Shown one piece after another: positions 34,500 through 46,959 of a stretch of DNA of 64,000 nucleotides. Positions within the stretch are counted from its first letter, which is position 1; each line of letters begins with the position of its first letter. Made by a program: the position numbers and the translations under genes. Origin of the DNA: Pocillopora verrucosa (lineage: Eukaryota > Cnidaria > Anthozoa > Scleractinia > Pocilloporidae). The stretch lies in assembly GCF_036669915.1 (NCBI RefSeq), contig NC_089318.1:17720512-17784511 (forward strand). The letters are read 5' to 3'. The notes beneath the pieces are model-generated. The model saw only the letters and a program-made list of their open reading frames with translations. It was not told the origin of the DNA and did not search any database.

Positions 34500-36400
34500 A
34501 CGCTTGGTCAATACACTTATATATCAAAAGTGAATCAAAAGTGAATCAAAAGGCACTTGGAGCCAGCTCATTCATGTTATGGCTTAAGTTTGCATTGATT
34601 TCTTGGACTCGCTGAATATAGGTACAGTTGAATTCGGTTTATATGAACTTTCAAGACTTTTGGAATAAATTTTCTTTTATTTTTGGGCAGTTGTGTGATA
34701 AGAAAAGTTGTGCATTCGTCGTGATGGGAATTAGAAAAAGGGTTCTGTGGGGTGGAGGTGGGATGGGCAGAGGTCATTAGGCAGTGTCCTTTTCGTTGGT
34801 GTGTGTATGTTTGTGGGGCCGGTTCCTCATGTAAGCCAATAAAAATATAAGGCACATATGTGAAAATCAGTGTGTGTACACCCCTGAACGTATACACACA
34901 CTGAGATATATCAAGTCGAAGGAAAAGTTTTGGTCTCAGATCGTATTTTCTCAACAAAATCAACACATCTCGGTTAAAAAGATAAAACGTATGGACCACA
35001 TGCAATACTGCGCGTGTAAATATACGGTGGTGGCATCTCGTTTACATCGGCATCTACATCTACTTTGGTAAATTCTGTCCAGGCATCACACCAACCAACT
35101 CGCGCGCAAAAGGAGAATACTATATGAAGGCTTGAAACTATATTAAGAACGACTGTGATCAAGAAATGGACAAGGGATATTCCACAATAGTGAAAATAAT
35201 CGTGAAAAATGATCGCGGAAAAGCGACTGCATGACACCCGGTAAGTTGTAAGATGACATATAATGATTGTTATCGCGTATCAGAATAAAAAACAGTATAA
35301 ATTCTCAGTCTGCATTTTGCACCCGGTCTGCAGTCTGCATTTTCTACCAAGTCTGCATTATGTACCTGGCCTACAGTCTGCATTTTGTAATGAACGGATT
35401 GGTATTGCTGTTTTTGTTCGAGCGAGCCTCAAGTCCGGCCGAAATATTGGGGCTCGCAAAAAAATTTTTGCGAAACTATCTTGGCCGCTATAATTGATGT
35501 GTGAACTGTATGTTGAAAAGCTCAGGAGGACAAGCGCAATGATAGAGCAATGATAAAGCAATGATTACTTTATAGCAACTGAAGACGAACGCAAATGCGC
35601 GGCTTAACAATATGGCTGCCTCCGATACCCTTCTGCGTGGTCACAGCGTGTGTTGAAATGAACCGCTCGGGTCTCCTAGATTTGAACATTTCGGCTTCTC
35701 AATTTAAGTTCCATCTTTAGAAGTTCGGAAATGTGATTTGCGGTTATTATTTTTTTTAAACCATACAAACATTTTAAATCTTCCCACGTGAGTTTCTGAG
35801 CTTCATCGAAATTAATTTTGACTTTTACTAAGTGGGGAGGGGTACGAAGTGAGACTACTTCCGTTTACGGTCCACAATGCAACTTCCATCCGCGGAATAC
35901 AACTTCCGTCCACGATAGACAACTTCAGTCAACATCTGCTCCACCACAATACCTCGTTCATTGCTTTCAGCATGAATGAGCTAAAAATTGAAATCTTTAG
36001 AGTCCGACCTTTAAGAAGGAGACACTCAAGTCTGGGTAGAAAAAACTCTTTCCGTTGCTTTTAACAGAAAATTTCTACAGCTTTTTCCCTTGCAAATACA
36101 AAGAAAGTTTAAGCGCTTCACACCTTCGTGTTAAATCATCTGATCTTTTTTGGTCATTCGCTCCTCTTATTAGCGCTTTTGTTCATGAAATTAGATCTTG
36201 TCGAAGGCAAACTGACCATATGCTATTCTCCTTACATAACAAGCCTTCGATTTCAAAGGCAACGAGGCTTTTCAGTTTAACGATAAAAGACGAAAGACTT
36301 TTACTCTGAAGACTCTCTTGAATTTGATGGAAAAGATTTGTGCGTCGAAATTTAACAGCCCGTGTATGTCTTAGGTGCCAATAGTGCGAATATTTTTTAA
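34500..36400. other. Non-coding centre of the inverted duplication, right part
   Basis: No convincing gene. Near 35305-35390 a CAGTCTGCATTTTG-like motif recurs about four times at roughly 20-30 bp spacing. Near 35865-35930 an AACTTCCGTCCAC-like motif recurs. Positions 35990-36330 match the 3' flank of the intact SLC16 gene (56050-56360), so the unit's downstream flank was copied too. Confidence 0.5.
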
Positions 36401-36463
36401 TTAGCTCTGAGGAGGGAAGTTATAGGCTGCCACATCGGCTCTTGGAGCAGCACACTTTGCTTT

Positions 36464-37940
36464 CTAGTCTTTCATTTCTCTTGTCACCATTGGAGTGACT
36501 CGAGACTTTCCCCGGTTGATGAAAATCAATGCAAAAGGAATCAAAAATGCAAACATCACAACACCGCCGGTCATGTAAAACGAATTTATGTAATTCCCTG
36601 TTTGGTCTGCCATCAGTCCTGTGGAAGTCAACGCAAAACCAAAGAGAGAAAGATTAGTATGAAGCATTCAGATCAAACGTTACGGGACGAAGCTGGAAAG
36701 GTTGGTGAGTTGGAGAAACGACTCTTGCAAGAGCCTGTCTCTAAACTTGTAAATTATGCAAAAGGTTAAAGAGCGCTATTCGATTGAGTTTTTTTTAAAA
36801 CTAAAAACAGAGAATCAAAACGGCCAATCTGAAGGAGAAAAATTCCTTCAAGAGGCAATAAGGACTCAAAGATAAAACAAGTCGTGAGTGGATTTAGGTT
36901 AAGGGAGTGGCTTAAGTTTTCCAAATCAATCACTGAGCGTGGCAAAAAATTCCTGGATCACTTTCCTTACTAAATTGAAATGGCTCTCGTACCACAAAAA
37001 AATACAAGAAATGCAGAGGGAGTCATGTAATGAGAACCAGTTGCAGTTTGCCTAAATGCCTTGAGGCTGTGAAGACGGGTCTTATTTGGTTTTAAACTCC
37101 TGACTAGGGTAACTGACGTTTTAACCACCGAGACCTTCCGCTTAACACATAACCTGATACAGTACGTGCATGTTGATCTTTAATGTGGCACACAAGTATT
37201 AACAAGATCGTGCAGCTCTCATGCAAACATTCTCTAGAACTCATACAAAATGCAGATTTTCTTGAATATAGACCTTCGCCCATATCGACACATTTAACAA
37301 ATATTTTTTCCTTTTTTGAGTGACGAAAGAATTAGCCATACTATGAAAGCTGTATACTAAACAGATTGATGATTGGAATGAACATGCCAAAACTTCCAAC
37401 CTTTATAGAAATGACCACATAGTGTATGCAGGAAATGTCCAAATGCTGCAGTAAAAAGTGATTCGACCCTTAATTCTTAGTTTTTGTTCCACGTCTAAAG
37501 TTTCCGATTCCACATCCACCTCCGATGTTGCTTCTACTACGTTTGGATTGAAATTCAAACTCAAAATGCAAACAAGAGCGAAGGTTGCCGTCATTATTCT
37601 AAACGTGTTTCTCCATCCAAACGCGTCCAACGGGCCGTTGTAAAGGACAGCTGCACCAGATCCTGATGCGGTTATACCAACCATCAACGAGAGTTTTTGT
37701 TTGAAATACGTTCCAACAACCAGGAAGAATTGTAAATGAAACACGCCCCCATTCCGTACACCAAACCATAAGTAAAGTACATGACAGCGGGGCTTTTAGC
37801 GAAGGAAGTCGCTAACAAACCTGCAATGCACAGGATTCCTCCCATACAACATGTGATTCGATATCCAAAGTGATCACATAGATATCCAGCCAGAAAACTG
37901 GCAAACCAAACCATGGTCAGGCCGATGAAACCAACTCAGG
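36464..37940 (-). pseudogene. SLC16-like transporter, broken minus-strand copy
   Basis: Exon 2 remnant (37940-37362) starts with the acceptor TTAACAG, but its first Trp codon is TGA. A frame change occurs between YNS and FFLVVGTY. Fifteen bases (LLQAL) are missing before DAFGW, and the donor GT is TT (CTG/TTTAGT). Exon 3 is absent. The last exon (36618-36464, GLMADQTGNYINSFYMTGG) stops early after REMKD. Multiple independent lesions make this a certain pseudogene. Confidence 0.9.
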
Positions 37941-38520
37941 CTGTTAAAAAGACGATTTTCATTGATATTAGTTCCTTTCATATCAGTAGTTTAAGTACTA
38001 ATACAAAGTCAGCTGGATGTCTATAGGAAAAAAACATACTAATGGTTGTTGACGTTTCAAAAGAACATTATCGTGTTCCTCTTCAGACAAGTCTAGTGTC
38101 GCAATCCCGCATCTTATCTGCGTTATGAGCCAGGACGCACGTGGGTCACATACTAATAAGATCTAAGAGTTTTGTGCAGCACTGGAAACCTCTTTATTAC
38201 AACAATCTACGAACTAAACAGCTGCCGCTTTACCACTTGGTCAAGTAAGGTCCCTTAAGTGGACACTAAATGAATAAATGGACACTGAATTCATTCATTT
38301 ACGCTTCCATGATTTCCAACGGATCACTTCAATGGATTTGCTCACTCCATTCCTGATTTTCCAGCATCACTTTACTAAACTGATGCAAAAGTTATTTTAC
38401 ATATTACCTTTTTCGATTCGCAGCTCATACAGCAGATATTAATTTTAGTTGACATTACATAATCAACAGAAAGCCACAAGCTTATTGTTTATGTGAAAGA
38501 CTCCCCTCATCGGTACTCTG

Positions 38521-41304
38521 ATACATTTGAAATCATGGATGTTCGTCTTCGGAGCCTATATAGTGTCAGGATCTTAGTCATCTATCTTCCACCTGATAAT
38601 TCCTCTTTCAATCGATTTTTTGAGGAATTCTCACATCTACTTGAATCTGTAACTGTGGAGTCTTCTGATCGAGTCCTAATTACTGGTGACTTTAACTTGC
38701 ATATGGATTGTCAAGATGATGTAAATGCCAAACGTTTTACTGACATCTTGGAATCTTTTGACCTTAAACAACGTGTCTGTGCTGGGACTCATCGCAATGG
38801 CCATACTCTTGACTTACTTATAAATAAGTCTGATGATAACATGCTCAATAATATCAAAGTCTATGATCCTAACATCTCTGATCATTTGGCGGTAATGTGT
38901 GATGTCTCCATAAGAAAGCCCCAGTTTAGGAAGGAAGTTATCTTCTATCGGAAGCTTCGGTCTCTTGACATGGAGTCGTTTCTTAGTGATGTTGCTGACT
39001 GCCCTCTCGTCATCGACCCATCCAGCGATCTCGATCATCTAGTTCAACAGTATGACACCTTATTAAGATCAATAATGGACAAGCATGCTCCTGTCAAGCG
39101 CCGAGTTGTTACTATTAGGCCTGCTGCTCCGTGGTACACTAATGAGGTATCTGTAGAGAAGCGTAAGCGACGACGCCTTGAAAGAAAATGGCGAAGAACC
39201 AGGCTGCAGGCTGATCGACAAGAGTATAATCGTCAGTGCTGCGTTGTGAATAATTTGATCAAGTCGTTGAAATCCTCTTACTACACTACCATCATTACTG
39301 AAAACTCAAGTGATCAACGGGTTTTGTTTAATACAGTATCAAAACTACTACAAAAGCAATCAACTGCACGGTATCCATCTTCTTGTAGTGATGCACTAGC
39401 TAATTCTTTCGCTGATTATTTCATTGACAAGATTGATCGTATCCATGCCACACTAATAGAGAAGAATTCTGCGCAAGGTAATGATGCTAATGAAGTGACT
39501 CTTGGTAACTACGTGGAATGTAACTCTGTGTTTACAGACTTTATTAATGTCAGTTACGAAGACATCAAGGGACTTGCATTGAGATCTATTAATAAATCCT
39601 GTGTACTTGATCCTCTGCCTGCAGTGGTAATGAAGGAATGTTTCAATTTACTAACTCCTGTGTTGACTAACATAGTGAATACATCTTTATCTACTGGAGT
39701 TATGCCTGATGTCTTGAAGATTGCAGCTATGACACCGACTTTAAAGAAACATAATGCTGATTTCACTAAATATGAAAGTTTTCGACCTATTTCTAATTTG
39801 AAGTTTGTGTCCAAGCTTGTGGAAAAAGCGGTATGTGTCCAGCTTACAGACTATATTACATCTAATGGTCTTTCGGAAACGTTTCAATCCGCATACAAGT
39901 CATTTCACTCCACTGAAACGGTTCTACTGAGGGTTCAAAATGACATTCTTTGTGCTTTAGATCGTAATGAGTCGGTCATACTGGTACTTTTGGATCTGTC
40001 GGCGGCGTTTGATTCGGTGGACCATACTCTTTTAGTGACAAGGCTGTCTACTTGTTTTGGTTTTCAAGGAACTGTGCTTAAGTGGCTGAAATCATACCTG
40101 TCTTCACGTAAGCTGTTTGTTAAAGTTGGGAATAGTCATTCTTCACAACGTGCATTGAAGTGTGGTTTCCCTCAGGAATCAGTTCTGGGCCCTTTGTTGT
40201 ATTTGTTATACACATCACCTATTGCGGACATAATAAATGATCATGGACTATCATACCATCTATATGCTGACGACACCCAATTATATATTACCTTTAAATC
40301 TACCAGCTTGAATGACATCCAACAAGTGAAGTTGAGAGTGGAATGCTGTGTGAGGGACATTGATGAATGGATGATAAGAAACTATCTTAAACTAAACCAG
40401 GACAAAACGGACCTTGTAGTCATCAGTTCCAGATTCCATCCCATGCCTGACATCGGTCACATTACTGTTGGTTCTGAGTGCATTGCACCTCGTGACTCTG
40501 TTCGTGATTTAGGGGTTCAGTTTGATAGCATATTTAGTTTTGAGGAGCACATTAAGAACATTTGTAAATCATCATTCTATCATTTGAGAAATATTGCTAA
40601 AATCCGCAAGTACTTAAGCCAAGATACATGTAAAATCTTAGTCCATGCATTTATTAGTTCGAAACTTGATCACTGTAATTCCTTATTACATGGCCTTCCT
40701 AAGTATCTGTTAGCTAGACTACAGGCAGTTCAGAATGCTGCAGCTCGTGTTGTCACATTGACACCGAGGCATGTTCATATAACTCCTATTTTAATTAATC
40801 TTCACTGGTTACCAGTTGAGTTTAGAATAACTTTTAAAGTCCTTTTATTGGTATACAAGGCCCTTCATGGCCTTACACCTTCTTATATTTCTGACCTTTT
40901 GAATTTTAAAACATACTCTAGGTCATTGCGTTCTTCATGTAAAGAATATTTAGTGGTTCCAAGAAGCAGATTGAAAACATATGGAGACAGAGCTTTCTCT
41001 ATTGCAGGACCTAAATTGTGGAACGATTTACCTCTAGAGATTAGGAAATGTGCTTCAGTGGCAACTTTTAAGCAATCCCTTAAAACTTTTTTATTTAAGT
41101 TAGCATATAGGTTATGAGATTCCTTTTGTTTTGAGATGTTTTTGATTTATACAGTAGATAACTTAGGCTATATTTGAATTATATTGTACATTGTAGATAT
41201 TTTATATTTTATATTTTTTATATTTTATTTTGTAATTAGGTAGCGCTTTGGACAATTATTGGATTTTAGCGCTATATAAATAAAATTATTATTATTATTA
41301 TTAT
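38521..41304 (+). mobile_element. L2-like LINE, 5'-truncated, long ORF2 intact
   Basis: One open frame runs from flanking DNA (ATG at 38493) through the element to a stop at 41117. It holds the end of an apurinic endonuclease domain (ITGDFNLH, then ISDHLAVM). A reverse transcriptase follows, with FRPISNLKFVSKLVEKAV, VLLDLSAAFDSVDH, GFPQESVLGPLLYLL and catalytic YADD near 40265. The usual PQGS is PQES here, which may impair activity. The 3' UTR ends TAGCGCTATATAAATAAAA and (ATT)n, typical of L2-type tails. The 5' truncation lies inside the endonuclease domain. Target duplication TACTCTG is at 38514-38520 and 41305-41311; empty sites are at 59962-59968 and, reversed, 28409-28415. Single, recent, dead-on-arrival insertion. 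Confidence 0.93.
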
Positions 41305-41311
41305 TACTCTG

Positions 41312-41700
41312 CGGGGGGAAGACTCTTCATAAGGCCGGTTATTTAAAGGAAAGCTGTCGAAGGCTGCAATTATGGACAAACAGTGGATCACAAAAATTCA
41401 TTATGGATGCGTTGTTTTTTTTTTAAATAAACAATCGTCTCCATCGTACGCTGCAGGTCTTCTTAAACAGTTTGAAAAAATTCAACGCTTTTAGCATAGT
41501 TAGTAGAGGAGACTACCTATAACTATGCTTTTAGTGATAAGGCATTTAGCTCTATTTAACATGGTTTACTGGAACAAGGGTTTGTATTACCACGGCTCAG
41601 AAACTCGAAAAATAAAAAACGAGAGAGTAAAAACGAAAAAACAAACAAAGAAATGATCTCCTGTCGCTCCCACCAAAGCTGGTTCGTTTAATTCATGCTG
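41312..41700 (-). other. SLC16 intron 1 copy, right arm
   Basis: Non-coding continuation of the SLC16 intron 1 copy interrupted by the LINE. It matches 60000-60290 and, in reverse, 28080-28415. Confidence 0.7.
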
Positions 41701-41744
41701 CTTACACGATTTTATTCATGTAAACAGTTTATTCATGTTGTTTC

Positions 41745-42070
41745 ATTGGGAACTAGAATAGTGCAATCGTTTGGCATCCCTAAAACAGCAGAGAAGCTTG
41801 CTTTTTCAGGCTGCAACTCTGAGAGAATTTATTTCTCTGGGTGTTTCCTGTGGAACTAAGATATAGTGCAATCGTTTTACATCCCTGAAAGAGCAACAGC
41901 AGAGAAGCTTGGCTTTTTCAGGCTGCGACTCTGAGAGAATTTATTTCTCTGGGTGTTTCCTGTGGAACTAAGATATAGAGCAATCGTTTTACATCCCTGA
42001 AAGAGCAACAGCAGAGAAGCTTGGCTTTTTCAGGCTGCGACCCTGTGAGAATTTATTTATCCGGGTGATA
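41745..42070 (-). repeat. Satellite-like tandem repeat, 111-114 bp unit, three copies
   Basis: Mirror of the array at 27590-28015. Landmarks GCAACTCTGAGAG, GCGACTCTGAGAG and GCGACCCTGTGAG fall near 41812, 41926 and 42040. The first two full units are almost identical, so local homogenisation followed the inverted duplication. Confidence 0.9.
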
Positions 42071-42104
42071 CAGTTAAGAATATTAGCTTTTCATATGGTT
42101 GTCC

Positions 42105-42128
42105 TGGTAATCAAATGATTTCGAGTGT

Positions 42129-42160
<32 letters not shown>

Positions 42161-42247
42161 TTCGAAGACTAACAAAATTCGTGGTCTTTGAAAAACTTTA
42201 CAAGTGCTTATTTACTCCAACTTGTACGAGAAAAATCATGTGATTAC
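42105..42247. mobile_element. Foldback MITE-like palindrome, right-arm copy
   Basis: Counterpart of 27412-27551, with both arms recognisable and small length changes at the centre. Confidence 0.75.
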
Positions 42248-42904
42248 GTATTAATAATATAAATTAAAAAATACGAGATAGCTTATCATAATTATGCAGA
42301 GGCAAAGCGCGAGCATCAAGTGCACAAATAATTTATTCAAACCCTGCACTTGACATTGTGCGTTCGGTCAAAACAGCCGCTTACGATCAAAACAATAATA
42401 TACAATGATATTTTCTGGCAATTTGTTTCATCTCTTTTAACTTATATCCAAGCCTGGTAACCGAGTGATAACTATCATAGCATCAGCAATAATATGCAAC
42501 AGTTTTACACAGGTGTCATGTCCGAGCTAAGTTACGGCATTTTCGAAGTCTTTTCTATTTCAGATTGATCTTTCGGTCTTTTAGTCTCGGTTCGGAAATT
42601 ATTTTTTTGACACCGCTTTTCCGGGATAGCTGTGAAAAAATGTCACGGCAAATTACGTGCAGCACTGCTCCCTGCTGATGTTCACCTATTCATTGGGCGA
42701 ACCTCAGCAGGGGTTGTGATTTCAGACCTTCCACCATGTGTTGCAAAAGATAACAGTTCCTTTGTTAAAGGAATTGCCTCGGAATGGACAATATTATGGC
42801 TATTGATCCTTAACAATGAAAGGACTAGCTTTCACGAGATTGCCCTAATAGCGAAATGTGAAAAAGAACAGTTGCTTTGTTCCATGGATACACCATGACT
42901 ATAA

Positions 42905-44060
42905 CAGAGTAGGCGAAAACATGTAATTTAATGTTAACAACTGAGTTGAAAACGTAAATTAGTCACCGTAAAGAGTTTAAAAGCTAACGTTTCAAGCGTT
43001 AGCCCTTTGTCAGAGCGGTTGGAGGAATTGTGGGTTGTGTGTGGGTTTATATGCAGAAAATGGAGCTACACTATTGAAGGGAATATTGTGACGAGAAAAC
43101 AAGAATAAATTAGTTGAATGAAAAGCGCTCGTTGATACTGTGGGGATTAAGAGTGCCGATTTGGAAGATAAATTTTTGTTCAAGTGTTTTGCGGCTTTCC
43201 GAACTGCCTAGATGTAGGGAAAGGCCGAAAACTGCATTAAGCTGTAAAGAATGATTAGGGAGATTAAAATGTCTGGCGACTGTTTTGGATGCGTCACTGT
43301 CATTTCTACGTCGTGAAGGTGTTCTCGGAATCGGTCACCTAGTCGTCTTCCAGTTTCACCCATGTGTAACTTTTTGCAATAAGTGCAGGTTATGCAGTAA
43401 ATTACATTGGCGGAGGTGCCCATAAAGTGATCAGTGATCTTAATGGATCTCTTGGGTCCCGACATTTTCTCTACGTTATAAATGAAAGGACAAGTTTGCA
43501 TCGTGAGCGAGCGCATTTGAAAGTTCCAAATTGGTCATTGGTTTGAAATGAACCTCTGACCAAAAAGTTGCCATGTTTTTGTCACGTTTGAATTAAATTA
43601 GTGGAGTTTGCGAAAAGATAGCACCAGTCTCTGAATCGTTTTGGAGTAATGTAAAGTTTTAAAGAATGATAGATTTAACTGCGTGGTTGTGAGGGTGAAA
43701 TGTGAGAGTGAATGGAATGCGGTCACTGTTTTCCTATTCAGCCGTTTGTAGTGCTGACTGTCGATCAATTTGTTGGGCACGGTGATGGCCCACTTAAACG
43801 ACAGAAACCGCATAGAAAAAGTGCCACATTGCCTCCGATCTTTCCGAAAAATCAGAGTCGTCACTACATAAACGACGAAGTCTGAGAAACTGTGAAAAAG
43901 GTATGGAATTCTTGACATGTGATGGATGCGAGGATGGATACAACAGGTAAATATGTGAGTCTGTAGGTTTGTAGTAAACACTAGTGCATAAACCGTTGCC
44001 ATAAACCGTTGCAAAAACATTTTTGTTGTTCTCAAGAAGTCGAGCTAACACCAAGGCGAA
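42905..44060 (-). mobile_element. Penelope-like retroelement fragment (RT end plus GIY-YIG)
   Basis: Read from 44054 down, the end of the reverse-transcriptase region gives CTSVYYKPTDSHIYLLYPSS, HPSHVKNSIPFSQFLRLRRL and CSDDSDFS. An interrupted linker follows (NSDRIPFTLTFHPHNHAV-like, needing frame changes). The GIY-YIG module from about 43516 reads MSGPKRSIKITDHF, VIYCITCTYCKKLHMGET and GDRFREH. Near 43280 the frame changes again. The tail matches the left-arm copy. No complete RT palm is present. Non-functional. Confidence 0.88.
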
Positions 44061-45430
44061 AACGCCTTCTTCGAAAATTTGCCTTTCTCTTTACTTTGAT
44101 GGAATTAGTCTGTCGCAATTAGGGAGGTCAACCCGCAATTAGGGAAGCTAGCTCCCTGTATGTACTGCACTGTTTCTTTTAATCTAGATTTTCTTCGTGG
44201 AAAAAGTCAAATAAACATTTATGAAACTCCGAATTGCATAGAGAACAGGCGTTTTCTTTGGCCTTAATACCTCGAATCGAGTATACGCGCGGATTCCGTA
44301 CGGACAAAGGAGAAAGAATTAGATTGTCTATAAGCATAGTCTCTTGCTTCTTGAAACGTGTTTAGACGACTCTTAGACGTTTCAGTGACAGTGTACGGCA
44401 TATTTTAAACAGTTTTATATTGGTTCATGACGGTTTTAAAGGGTCATCAAAATGATCATGTCTCAATTTTGTCTTGAAGCCTTTCTATGGTTCGCCGCCT
44501 ACCTGGACTCCTAATTCCTTACTGTTCACCTGAACACTCGTCAATGTGTGAGCTGATCACGTTTCAAGCTGAAGATCTGTGCAAAATGGGTCACTTACTT
44601 CACTTACCAAAGTTGTTTACTTCTTTGTCTTTCCTTTTACTTGCAATTAAAAGTTTGGTTGTAAGTTAGCGTATAAGATATCATGATTTTGTGTTATATT
44701 TTTATAGAAACACTGTTCTTACCGATTATTTTTGTCATATTTTTGTTATAATTAACCAGCTTTGCTGAAAATAAAACATATTATGGCAACTTAGCTTTGC
44801 AAACATTATCTGTTTAAGGTATGGAGTATCAATGAAATTTGAAATTCTTTATTTTTAAGATGTCGATAGGAAGTACTGTTTAATTTTTTATTTTTCTGTT
44901 ACATGTATAAGTGAGCAATGATTCTTTCATACCATTCATATAATTCGCATTATTTCATTTCTCATAACGATGGCCTAAACGATCAAATTATAAAGTGTGT
45001 GTAAAAAGGTAAATACAATTTTTGCTTTAATTACGGTGAGTGATTTATACTATCAGTAGTAGTCATAAAAAGCGGGTTCCGGTGCATTTTGAAAACAATT
45101 TTGATTTCAAGGCAACTCATGAATTTTACCTTGATTTCAAGTCAATCTTGATTAAAAAAAACATTTCTGACGCATTTTCAAAATAACCTTGATTTCAAGA
45201 AAACTTGAGTTTTTCACATGTCTCGTTCGCGAGTTCTGAAGAGAGTGTGAATATTATTCTCTTTAACGATGGGGGTGTTCAACTTATAATCTGCTAATTG
45301 ATATTTTTCTTCATTCTCATCACTTGTCTGCCTGATATTGTATTGATATTGTAAGGAGAAATTCTGTCTTGGTCACTCCTGGGAGTTAAAAGGGTTAAGT
45401 ATTAAATTGTTTGTTTTTTTGCTACTTACT
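44061..45430. other. Non-coding with duplicon fragments
   Basis: Positions 44400-45050 match the flank of the secreted-protein duplicon (16.05-16.33 kb and 48.3-48.8 kb, diverged), including a 60-codon version of the recurrent 67-codon ORF at 44487-44669. Positions 45090-45210 carry CCTTGATTTCAAGG-type repeats. No upstream exon of the following GMF gene was recognised. Confidence 0.5.
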
Positions 45431-45438
45431 TTTTCTAG

Positions 45439-46356
45439 TCAAGATTGACCCTGACAAACACCTAGTAGTCATAGATGAGGAACATGAGGTGGGTTCGTGT
45501 TGTGCTAAATTATAGGTACATGTTAATTATTAAGATAGTTGCAAATATTTATTTAGCACTTAAAATTTGCAGACTTAAGAAATTTTGGGAATCTCATCAG
45601 TTGTTTTGAGCATGTCCTGGAAGGGGTTTGATATACCTGTCAATTATCAAGGGTAACACAGTGGTCAACCATTGTGCATGTGCTTTTTTTCTGGCTGTCA
45701 GAGCAAGGTTCTCTCACATGAGTAACCAACAAGACAGCTGATGTTTCTTTTGTTTTCCTATGACATTTTGGCTCATGGGGGAGGGGGGGGGAAGGGCAAA
45801 ATTGATCCCCTCACACACAACCGACATTTAAGTGCTGTGTTTTCAAGCCTTGGGTGAAAGTCTCATGTGGTAATCTACTGACCATGATTTAGAATAAGCA
45901 GTTTTGCTGGCATTTGTTTTTGGGAGATTTACAAGACATCTCAAAGCTTGGTACTCTGGTAACTAAGAACAGAGAGGCAAATTTTTACAGAAAGAAATAA
46001 TTGAGCGTGTCTTGAGGAGTATTTTTTTGAAAATTTTTTCAATTTTTGACTTCAGACCAAAACAATTAAGTTGTTTAATTGTTACAGCATGCTAGATGAC
46101 TGCCAAAAACAATTTGTCAAAATTATTTCAAGCTTTCATAGTTTGAAGTGTTGATGGAAGGTCAATTTTTTGAGCATAATTTACTGAGTCATTAATTTGA
46201 TCAAGAGTAACAGCTTAATGCAGGGGCAGCTTGGAAGGGGCGTTTTAATGTATTTATGGTGTTTATGGTTATCAGAGTTTAACTGACAAGCAGTTTGGTT
46301 TTGCAGGATATATCTATTGATGACTTAAGAGAGGAACTACCAGATCACCAGCCACG
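45439..46356 (+). pseudogene. GMF: Glia maturation factor (ADF-H family), two-exon fragment
   Basis: Two short exons with correct splice signals are visible. 45439-45488 sits between TTTTTCTAG and GTGGGT and reads IKIDPDKHLVVIDEEHE. 46307-46356 sits between TTTTGCAG and GTATCC and reads DISIDDLREELPDHQPR. The intervening intron is phase 0; the second exon ends in phase 2. Together they match the N-terminal part of the ADF-homology domain of glia maturation factor, the small protein that remodels Arp2/3 actin branches. The start exon and the following FIVYSYKY-type exon are not seen within several kb; other sequence and a minisatellite follow. It is probably a captured fragment. An intact gene with very distant exons is less likely. 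The two exons have no lesion. Confidence 0.8.
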
Positions 46357-46738
46357 GTATCCTTTTGGGAAATTAAGCGAATTAATTGTACTTTTTAGCA
46401 AAAAATAATTGCAGGGAACTACTTATTAAAAGCTTGAAAAGCCTAGAAGCTGTAAAAACTGTTCTAGGAACTTTTTATTTTATCAGTTGTAGAATATACA
46501 TTGGCGATGGTCCAGTGAAGTTGTGATTGGCAATGAATGGTTGTAACAACTGCCACAAAACTGTTTGAAAAAATCAGTCAACTTCAATAGCTGTGGCATT
46601 TTTCTTTCCTGAAATTTCTTTCAATCTTTTCAAAATCTATCCTTGCAAGTTTGAAAAAACACATTACGTCTCCTTGTGTCCCTTTGAGCTTGATCAAGTG
46701 TACGTAGTGTTTTATGCATCCATCCTCATTGTCAAGAT

Positions 46739-46936
46739 TCAATCGTATATTAGTGCTGTCAGCAAATACTTTATTTCTTTGAATTTTTTCCTGTCTTTCT
46801 TTGGAAGCAAATCAGGTAAATCCTTGTCAGCGACGGTCAGTTCTGGGTAAGCCGCCACTAATTTCGAGAAAATAACCTCAACATCTTCAGGTTTTTTATT
46901 GAGCATTTCCTTTATCTGCGCAGGATCATTTCGTGA
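46739..46936 (-). pseudogene. Unidentified 66-codon coding fragment
   Basis: An open frame on the minus strand reads SRNDPAQIKEMLNKKPEDVE, VIFSKLVAAYPELTVADKDL and PDLLPKKDRKKFKEIKYLL, ending ALIYD-stop. It is a charged, helical-looking segment. The counterpart at 24926-25056 is truncated by a stop after TVA. Downstream sequence also matches 25100-25360. The better preservation here suggests this is closer to the source exon. Family not recognised. Confidence 0.4.
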
Positions 46937-46959
46937 TTTTTAAAAAACCGATTCTTGTC

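Larger units (their letters stand above)
37300..43533 (-). repeat. Large inverted duplication, right arm
   Basis: This is the reverse-complement counterpart of 25835-30400, with the same block order and the L2-like LINE inserted at 38521-41304. The outer edge is near 43533, where the two arms stop matching although the Penelope sequence continues only on this side. Positions 42250-42630 and 42900-42990 are non-coding. Confidence 0.85.

Noticed and set aside
34577-35005. 142-codon open frame on the minus strand
   Set aside because: No domain, no splice context and no second copy supporting it; low-complexity and aromatic-rich. Treated as chance.
43598-44035. 145-codon open frame on the minus strand
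   Set aside because: It is out of frame with the Penelope-like protein, whose true frame (CTSVYYKPTDSHIYLL) lies in the overlapping 43794-44054 segment.
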